Shown one piece after another: positions 61,301 through 64,000 of a stretch of 64,000 nt of DNA. The first letter of the stretch is position 1. Every line of letters starts with the position of its first letter. The notes under the pieces are model-generated. The model was not told where the DNA came from. It did not search any database and saw only the letters and a program-made list of their open reading frames with translations. The position numbers and the translations under genes were made by a program. The DNA is from Crocodylus rhombifer. Taxonomy: Eukaryota > Chordata > Crocodylia > Crocodylidae. The stretch is taken from NCBI GenBank assembly GCA_038503035.1, contig JAVSML010000048.1, forward strand, positions 498,541 to 562,540. Direction: 5' to 3'.

Positions 61301-63003
61301 ATTAAAGTAATTAAAGCAATGTGTAGAAACAGGAGACAAGATGCAGGCATTTGTCTTGTTCTCAGGGTGTTGAGTACTGAGGACCTGGGGTCAAGGATAT
61401 TTCTGGAACGGCGTTTCAGGCAGTAGGGTGAAGCAGGGTGATGTCTGCCTCTTTAGTTGCTTGCAGATCATCTGTCCCATGCACTGGGTCACGTTCATGC
61501 TGGCGTCATTAGATGCCCTGAGTAGAAAGCAGGAATGCAGCTGGCCTTCCTGCTGCCAAAGGTAAGGTGCAAAGCAGAGGCTCACCATGACTGATTGAGA
61601 AAGAGATGAGTGAATTAGAGAGAGATACAGCAGTGGTCTGTAAAGTAACACCAATACACTCCACCTGTCACCACCCAGAGTCATAGTGATTAAATGTATT
61701 GAATATTAAAATATCCTTGAATTATTTCACAGACTAAAGTGCAAAGGCGACTGTGGAGCTCCAGACTAAAGCATAACTAAGCAGTGTAATAAGAATATGC
61801 CCACAAATAGAAATTGCGACCTAGTTATAAAGTCTGTGAAGCAGGTGAAACAGGAGTTCACACGGAGAGGAATCTCGAATGCGTTGGCTTCGTTTTGTAC
61901 CATAAAATGCATCCTGTAGTGCAGGCTCTTGCAGAAGAGGGCCTGTTCGTATGTTAAAATAAAAAGCTTACTTAATACTTTTCACAGCCAATGCTTTAAC
62001 TGTATTTGTTTCCTCTTCTGTATCTTTAAGACTGGAAGTCCACCAGAGGACCCAGCAAGCCAGAGCATTTCTGCTGAAAATCCCAAGCCAAGTTTAACTC
62101 CTTAATGCTGCAGTCTGACAGGCTCCTGTTGAAATCTTGATTCTGGGCCAATGTATTGTTCCATTGACATCATCACAGCAGCAGATTTTCAAAGGGATAA
62201 ATTGGTGCCAAGCTCCCGTGCCCTAGTGGCTTTCATTGAAAATAGGGCACCTGACTGCATTTGTTTGTGTGGTTTTTTTTAAAAAACCACCTTTGGTCTC
62301 CATGCAGTTGACAGTGATAACAAAGAAGATAACAGGTGAAACCAAAATGTATAGGATGCAGCTGTAGTGTAAGACAGCAAACAGATAAAAGGCTGCTGAT
62401 GCTATTTGACTGGTCGATCTTTATCTTTCCTAGGTTTGTATCTGGCTTCCTATGAAAGTGAAAGCCCAGAAAATCAAATTGAAAAGGAGAGGTGGAAATC
62501 TTTAAGGTAGAAGTTTATTTTTTGAAGCTTTAGTCACAGTACCGGCGTTGGATTGATGGCCAAAATTTAGCTTAATGGGGCCTGAAGTTTGAAGCCTTTT
62601 TTTAATAATACTGGCACCTAACGTGACCTGGTGACCGGGATGGAGTTTTTTTCAGCCTAACCCTGTAGTCTGCAAAACTAGAATTTGACTGATACAAATA
62701 TTATAAAAATATAATATAAAAATAAATTTAAAGTTGCAAACATTAAGCCTAGCCTCTTTTACACTGTTCTGGAAATAAAGTGCCATCAGAGCACTGTAAA
62801 AAGAGCTTTTACAGGCATTTTAAGGCCCCTCTAAAACTACACACCTTCTACAAGGGAACTTCAGGGAAAATGGAAATTGGGCCCTAGAAATCATTCTGAA
62901 TCCATCCTAAAGAAAAGCAGTGATTTCACTTCTCTGTTTTTGTTTCATCTTCCTCACTATGGTGTTTCAAATTTGCAGGTCAACTATTTTAGGGAAGACT
63001 TGA
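28176..63003 (+). CDS. RASGEF1C: RASGEF1C, Ras-GEF domain family member 1C (complete coding sequence, 13 coding exons)
   Basis: This is a predicted cytosolic guanine nucleotide exchange factor with an N-terminal REM region (about residues 34-160) and a CDC25-type RasGEF domain (about 205-455). The coding join is 28176-28352, 29840-29962, 32800-32937, 40476-40688, 43348-43422, 48111-48206, 50420-50522, 50615-50694, 51819-51914, 59650-59745, 60389-60512, 62434-62506 and 62979-63003. It gives 472 residues with no internal stop, close to the roughly 466 I recall for mammalian RASGEF1C. Paralogue choice rests on ADYYPEKAYIFTFLLSSRL, on the exon 7 wording NLEAYVKWFN, and on the STILGKT C-terminus. 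RASGEF1A and RASGEF1B are known to act on Rap2; the same substrate for 1C is inference. Every junction is GT-AG and the phases agree. Donor/acceptor calls were made by eye. The 5' noncoding exon was not found. Expression and activity cannot be judged from the sequence. Confidence 0.95.
29408..29636 (+). repeat. Direct repeat copy 1, in intron 2 (upstream of exon 3)
   Basis: It includes ACATTTATTCTGTGGACCTGA, GCAGTGACTTTTAGGTCTGT and GGTAGACATGCCGGGGCCCC. It is roughly nine-tenths identical by eye to 31234-31458. Differences are single bases plus a 4-base indel near the 3' end (CAATCAATCC versus AAATCC). Confidence 0.85.
29840..29962 (+). CDS. RASGEF1C: RASGEF1C exon 3, residues 60-100
   Basis: The acceptor is GCTCCGCAG and the donor is AAG|GTGAGT. 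The exon is 123 bp, phase 0 on both sides, so skipping it would keep the frame. It encodes KAYIFTFLLSSRLFIEP followed by HELLSRVCHKCIEQQ, the helical core of the REM region, which in the CDC25 family packs against and stabilises the catalytic domain. Two copies of a ~225 bp direct repeat lie in the introns on either side (29408-29636 and 31234-31458). Confidence 0.95.
31234..31458 (+). repeat. Direct repeat copy 2, in intron 3 (downstream of exon 3)
   Basis: Same orientation as copy 1, offset 1826 bp. It is preceded by a short duplication of TTATGTGCCAGATGC (31192-31206 and 31220-31234) and followed directly by a retroelement-like tail (31459-31587). Confidence 0.85.
31459..31587 (+). repeat. 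Retroelement 3' fragment (LINE or Penelope-like, family uncertain)
   Basis: ACCCAAAAGCTTGCAAAAGAGG, then TTTTCCAACTATTTTGTTGG, then TCTAATAAAAGAGATCA and AAAGAACCTTGTCTG. The 'AAAGCTTGC...TTGGTCTAATAAAAGA' order belongs to a dispersed element common in turtles and crocodilians. I recognise the pattern but cannot assign the family securely. Confidence 0.5.
32800..32937 (+). CDS. RASGEF1C: RASGEF1C exon 4, residues 101-146
   Basis: The acceptor is TTTCTGTTTCAG and the donor is GAG|GTGAGG, both phase 0. The exon encodes ARIRKFGPKILQLLTEW, then ETFPYDFQEEQMIGHL and the end HRIAPCDE. This is the second half of the REM region; the W-x-E-T-F-P-x-D-F pattern is a family hallmark. It is 138 bp (46 codons). 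Confidence 0.95.
33150..33350 (+). repeat. MIR-like SINE in intron 4
   Basis: GGCAGATGAGGAGGTGAGGC followed by ACAGAGCGGGT-CCATGATTTTCCCATGG, then 'GAATGAAACCCCCGACCCCC' and 'GAGTCCAGTGTGCTAAA', follow the MIR/CORE SINE order (core, then 'GGATTTGAACCC', then 'AGTCC..TGC.CTAA'). It is diverged. Confidence 0.45.
35930..36187 (+). repeat. CR1 LINE 3' end, plus strand, in intron 4
   Basis: 'GGCTGGACATAAGGCTGTCC', then 'CAATAGACTGCCACCAGAGGTGGT', then 'GGAGGGCTGGACTCGATGAT' and 'CCCTTCCAGCCCTGATGTCTATGAATCTATG' are in CR1 3' UTR order, ending in the family's tandem octamer tail. It is 5'-truncated with no RT coding. Confidence 0.85.
40476..40688 (+). CDS. RASGEF1C: RASGEF1C exon 5, residues 147-217
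   Basis: The acceptor is TTTTTCTCCAG and the donor is TTG|GTAAGT, both phase 0. At 213 bp it is the largest coding exon. It encodes AYWKKMNQLLQTLDQKL, a Ser/Lys-rich linker (about residues 166-190) and then CSDPYTLAQQLTHVEL. That last stretch starts the RasGEF catalytic domain: 'DP..LA.QLT..E' is the conserved first block in CDC25-type exchangers. The linker between REM and catalytic domain is the least conserved part of the family. Confidence 0.95.
41815..41975 (+). repeat. MIR SINE in intron 5
   Basis: 'CCCCATTTTATAGATGTGAAAACTAAGGCACGGA' (shown in part: ATTTTATAGATGTGAAAACT), then 'TGCAATGTGACTTGCCCATGGTCAC', then 'GGCTGAGCTGAGAACGGAAG' and 'GGCACTATCTGGTAGGCCAC' follow the MIR consensus order closely. 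This is the best-preserved SINE in the window. Confidence 0.75.
42245..42330 (+). repeat. Possible MIR/tRNA-type SINE head in intron 5
   Basis: GAGGCATCATGGTCTAGTGCA, then TTGATAGACATCAAATCCCAG, resembles 'GGCATGGTCTAGTGG...GTTCAAATCCCAG', a pol III SINE head with degenerate A and B boxes. The evidence is weak. Confidence 0.3.
42935..43075. repeat. Possible MITE remnant in intron 5
   Basis: CCTACACAAGACGC near the left end and GCACATGTGGACGTACCC near the right end are weak inverted partners. CTACTGCACAGTAGTAGC is a small central palindrome. It is similar in style to the palindromic element at 46126-46249, but much more decayed. Confidence 0.3.
43348..43422 (+). CDS. RASGEF1C: RASGEF1C exon 6, residues 218-242
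   Basis: The acceptor is CCCTCCAAAG, with a good pyrimidine tract CTCTCTTTCCCCTCC. The donor is AAG|GTAGGA, slightly weak at +4 to +6. The exon is 75 bp, phase 0. It encodes ERLSRIGPEEFVQAF and then HKDPLDGTK. The conserved 'L..I.PEEF' element is the first catalytic-domain helix block. Confidence 0.94.
44139..44172 (+). repeat. 17 bp tandem duplication in intron 6
   Basis: GGGTGCAAAGCCTCAAC occurs twice head to tail (44139-44155 and 44156-44172) with no mismatch, a recent slippage-type event. Confidence 0.9.
46126..46249. mobile_element. Palindromic MITE-like element in intron 6
   Basis: The outer arms GTCTACACATGCG (46126-46138) and CGCATGTGTAAAC (46237-46249) pair at 12 of 13. The inner arms 46157-46175 and 46190-46208 pair at 16 of 19. 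The whole 124 bp can fold back on itself. It has no coding capacity and no obvious target-site duplication. Confidence 0.6.
48111..48206 (+). CDS. RASGEF1C: RASGEF1C exon 7, residues 243-274
   Basis: The acceptor is GGGTTTTTTTTCTCTCAG and the donor is ATG|GTAAGT. The exon is 96 bp, phase 0. It encodes TCFSEQKKTSNLEAYVKWFN and then RLCYLVATEICM. The N-x-x-x-x-V-x-W-F-N-x-L segment is the CDC25-family helix that scaffolds the GTPase-binding face. Confidence 0.95.
48207..50419 (+). other. RASGEF1C: RASGEF1C intron 7 (2213 bp): content overview
   Basis: 48655-49230 is C/T-rich on the + strand and gives spurious frames. A 20 bp minisatellite follows at 49481-49564. No other named repeat was seen. 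Confidence 0.5.
49481..49564 (+). repeat. Minisatellite, 4 units of about 20 bp
   Basis: GCTCAAGTTTGCTAATGACT is the unit: exact at 49481 and 49545, variant at 49501 (ending CTATAGTCT), and expanded to 24 bp at 49521 (ending CTCAATAAAGTCT). Confidence 0.95.
50420..50522 (+). CDS. RASGEF1C: RASGEF1C exon 8, residues 275-309 (Ser309 split)
   Basis: The acceptor is CATGGTTTTCAG and the donor is T|GTAAGT, leaving phase 1. The exon is 103 bp. It encodes PAKKKQRAQVIEFFIDVA and RECFNIGNFNSLMAII. 'IGNFNSLMAIISGM', which runs into exon 9, is the most conserved RasGEF block, equivalent to the NFNS.-.AI-SAL motif of Sos-type catalytic cores. A basic KKKQR patch lies just before it. Confidence 0.95.
50615..50694 (+). 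CDS. RASGEF1C: RASGEF1C exon 9, residues 309 (split) to 335
   Basis: Only 92 bp (50523-50614) separates this exon from exon 8. The acceptor is CTTCCTTCCTCATAG and the donor is GAG|GTAAAA. The exon is 80 bp: two bases complete Ser309, then 26 codons. It encodes GMNMSPVSRLKKTWSKV and then KTAKFFILE. 'V.RLKKTW' is the classic RasGEF motif leading into the helical hairpin region that opens the GTPase nucleotide site. The donor is followed by an A-rich tract. Confidence 0.95.
51819..51914 (+). CDS. RASGEF1C: RASGEF1C exon 10, residues 336-367
   Basis: The acceptor is CGTTTTGTGTCTAG and the donor is AAG|GTAGGT. The exon is 96 bp, phase 0. It encodes HQMDPTGNFYNYRTALRGA and then HRSLTAHSNREK. 'DP..N...YR..L' is conserved across CDC25 domains and lies in or beside the helical hairpin. 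Confidence 0.95.
57580..57820 (+). mobile_element. tRNA-Gly-derived SINE-like insertion with target-site duplication
   Basis: AATGACCATT occurs perfectly at 57570-57579 and 57821-57830 and brackets 241 bp. The left end (57591-57645) closely resembles tRNA-Gly(GCC): A-box TGGTTCAGTGG at 57596-57606, anticodon region CTGCCACG, and B-box GGTTTGATTCC at 57629-57639, with the variable-loop/T-stem bases missing. About 175 bp of unrelated body follows. There is no poly-A tail. The incomplete T-arm excludes a working tRNA gene. Confidence 0.6.
57845..58116. mobile_element. Non-autonomous DNA-transposon-like element with imperfect TIRs
   Basis: GGCCACGTCTAGACAGTA at the left end and, reversed, AGCCAAGTCTACATGGTA at the right end match at about 13 of 17 aligned bases. 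The ~270 bp interior is non-coding and carries an internal repeat of GCTAATTAGCA (near 57940 and 57956). No clear target-site duplication. Confidence 0.45.
59650..59745 (+). CDS. RASGEF1C: RASGEF1C exon 11, residues 368-399
   Basis: The acceptor is TCATTCTCTTCACAG and the donor is GAA|GTAAGA. The exon is 96 bp, phase 0. It encodes IVIPFFSLLIKDIYFLNEG and then CANRLPNGHVNFE. 'IP.......KD..FL.EG' and 'LPNG..NFEK' (its K is in exon 12) are the two diagnostic catalytic-domain motifs of Ras/Rap exchange factors. Intron 10 before it (7735 bp) is the longest inside the coding region. Confidence 0.95.
59746..60388 (+). other. RASGEF1C: RASGEF1C intron 11 (643 bp)
   Basis: A+T-rich. Its last 30 bases before the exon 12 acceptor are almost all T. 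Apparent frames extending from exon 11 (to 59910) are read-through of the donor and are not coding. Confidence 0.6.
60389..60512 (+). CDS. RASGEF1C: RASGEF1C exon 12, residues 400-441 (Gly441 split)
   Basis: The acceptor is TTTAATTTTTGCAG behind a long T-run. The donor is G|GTAAGA, leaving phase 1. The exon is 124 bp. It encodes KFLELAKQVGEFMTWKQV, then ECPFEQDHNIIHYLHTAP and IFTED. It covers the C-terminal helices of the RasGEF domain; the cysteine and 'F..D..I..YL' spacing is typical of the family. Confidence 0.95.
60513..62433 (+). other. RASGEF1C: RASGEF1C intron 12 (1921 bp)
   Basis: C/T-rich near 60590-61070, giving a spurious 171-codon frame at 60453-60968 that starts in the wrong frame inside exon 12. 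No named repeat was seen. Confidence 0.55.
62434..62506 (+). CDS. RASGEF1C: RASGEF1C exon 13, residues 441 (split) to 465 (split)
   Basis: The acceptor is TTTATCTTTCCTAG. The exon is 73 bp and encodes GLYLASYESESPENQIEKER and WKSL, ending in AG of Arg465 at donor GTAGAA. Read straight through the donor, the frame gives AGG then TAG, so the open frame stops immediately in the intron. The split AG|G is supported because the next exon restores the family ending. 'LYLASYESESPENQ' is characteristic of RASGEF1 proteins. Confidence 0.92.
62979..63003 (+). CDS. RASGEF1C: RASGEF1C exon 14 coding part, residues 465-472 and stop
   Basis: The acceptor is GTTTCAAATTTGCAG. The first G completes Arg465, followed by STILGKT and TGA at 63001. 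This short tail matches the SSILGKT-type ending of vertebrate RASGEF1C, which is the main reason to splice across intron 13 instead of stopping at the TAG at 62508. The exon continues as 3' UTR. Confidence 0.92.
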
Positions 63004-63505
63004 AGACTACGAGATTATTGCAGCGGGTCAAGAAAACAAATCAGCAAACTATTTTGCACTACTGATTCCAAAGATGCCTGTTTGGGATTTAGATGATTTC
63101 CCCCCACTTCTATTTGTTGGGGTTTTTTTGTTGTTTTGTTTTTCCTTTGACTGCCTAAAGTGGGGTAAACTGGATTCATCCCCCAAAATCAACAGGACTG
63201 ACATACTGGACGCACAATTACGCTTTCCTGCCTCTTCCAAAGGCGGGGCGGACTCTCTGGGGCTGATGCCATGTCAGTATTGCTGTAACTTTGTCTCTCA
63301 AGGAAAACAAAGCAAAACGAGAGCGAAGAGAGCCATGGTGCTGCAAAAAGAAAGGTCTCCCCTGGAAAACTAAAGGCACAGGTGCATGTTTCGGAAGCAG
63401 GTGCTTCTGACAGCAGCTCTTCCTGAGGACTGCAGGCTTAAATTATTTCAAGCCCAGCAGCAATCTGGCTAATTGCTGAAATAAAAGAAAGAGGAACTGT
63501 ATTGG
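63004..63505 (+). other. RASGEF1C: RASGEF1C 3' UTR (end approximate)
   Basis: Non-coding sequence follows the TGA. The end is placed about 20 bases past the only canonical AATAAA seen in the following kilobase. A longer 3' UTR beyond the window cannot be excluded. Confidence 0.6.
63480..63485 (+). promoter_or_regulatory. Candidate polyadenylation signal AATAAA
   Basis: An AATAAA hexamer lies 477 bases past the stop codon. T/G-containing sequence (TGTATTGGTC, CTTGTTG) lies 20-50 bases downstream, as expected of a downstream element. I saw no other AATAAA between the stop and the window end. Confidence 0.55.
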
Positions 63506-64000
63506 TCATCGGCAGTCTCCAGCCTTGTTGAACAATGCACTGACTGCAACCAGCATAAGCTTGTGGTGGCTAAAAACTCTTGTAAACCACATAAGCAGGC
63601 AAAAGTCACTCAAACCCTGTGGATTCTTATTTCACGAATTCAGCTTGAACTGTGAACATCTGGTTAGTTCGTCTTTCCCTGCTTTTCTTCCTTTGAATCT
63701 TGGCAGATTTTTCTGAGTCATGAAATGAAGATGGTATGGCACATAGATCTCCTGACTACACGTAAAGCTGTGCTGAAGAAGCAAGCGGCTGCTTGGCTTA
63801 CCTCTCTTTTAAAGCGTGAAGTGTACCCCTTCGTTCTGTGGATGTTGAGGGTTGAGTCTTTCTGAGGCCATACCTCACTGTCAAATGACAGGAGATGGTG
63901 TGAGGGAATGTGTCACGTTGCAGTTGATTTAGCTTTGTATAGTCATTTTGTTCCAGTGCAACCCAACATTAAGGAAAGAGAGGAATCGCTCTATATCTGG
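63506..64000. other. 3' flank of RASGEF1C, no recognised feature
   Basis: Unique-looking sequence with no exon, repeat or second polyadenylation signal recognised. Confidence 0.45.

Noticed and set aside
62434..62510. Ending the protein at the TAG at 62508
   Set aside because: The AG|GTAGAA donor and the downstream exon restoring STILGKT-stop match the family C-terminus much better.

Overview
This window is single-copy vertebrate DNA with long introns, GT-AG splice sites and scattered degenerate interspersed repeats. The repeats are CR1 LINE fragments whose 3' ends carry (TCTATGAA)-like tails, MIR/CORE-type SINEs, and palindromic or TIR-bearing MITE-like elements. There are no Alu or primate-type L1 sequences. 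This mix points to a sauropsid, most likely a crocodilian, with a turtle as second choice. That assignment is inferred from repeat character, not from a database match.

The one gene I can support is RASGEF1C, a member of the RASGEF1 family of CDC25-type guanine nucleotide exchange factors, on the + strand. Thirteen coding exons lie between 28176 and 63003. All have canonical splice sites and compatible phases, and together they encode 472 residues with no internal stop. Exons 2-5 carry the N-terminal REM region and exons 5-13 the RasGEF catalytic domain. The last exon adds only a short tail ending in STILGKT. The 3' UTR follows, with an AATAAA at 63480. The start codon lies six bases inside an exon that opens with a strong acceptor, so at least one noncoding first exon lies upstream, either in the left 28 kb or outside the window.

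Layout. 1-28169 is non-coding, probably intron 1 or 5' flank. It holds a CR1 tail, an LTR-like segment near 5.8-6.5 kb, a CR1 3' end at 7.2 kb, a mosaic of inverted and direct duplications at 9.2-11 kb, a 1.9 kb 5'-truncated CR1 on the minus strand at 14.5-16.4 kb, several SINE relics, candidate conserved non-coding blocks and a CpG-rich patch at 26.5-26.9 kb. 28170-63003 is RASGEF1C. 63004-64000 is 3' UTR and 3' flank.

I saw no second protein-coding gene, no intact tRNA or rRNA gene, no CRISPR array and nothing resembling a prokaryotic or defence system. Most open reading frames longer than 60 codons here are chance or repeat-derived. The most useful oddities are: a ~225 bp direct duplication that brackets RASGEF1C exon 3; a tRNA-Gly-headed SINE-like insertion between perfect 10 bp repeats; a perfect 14 bp hairpin with an octamer motif in its loop; a scrambled duplication cluster at 9-11 kb; and two CpG-retaining patches that are candidate promoters.
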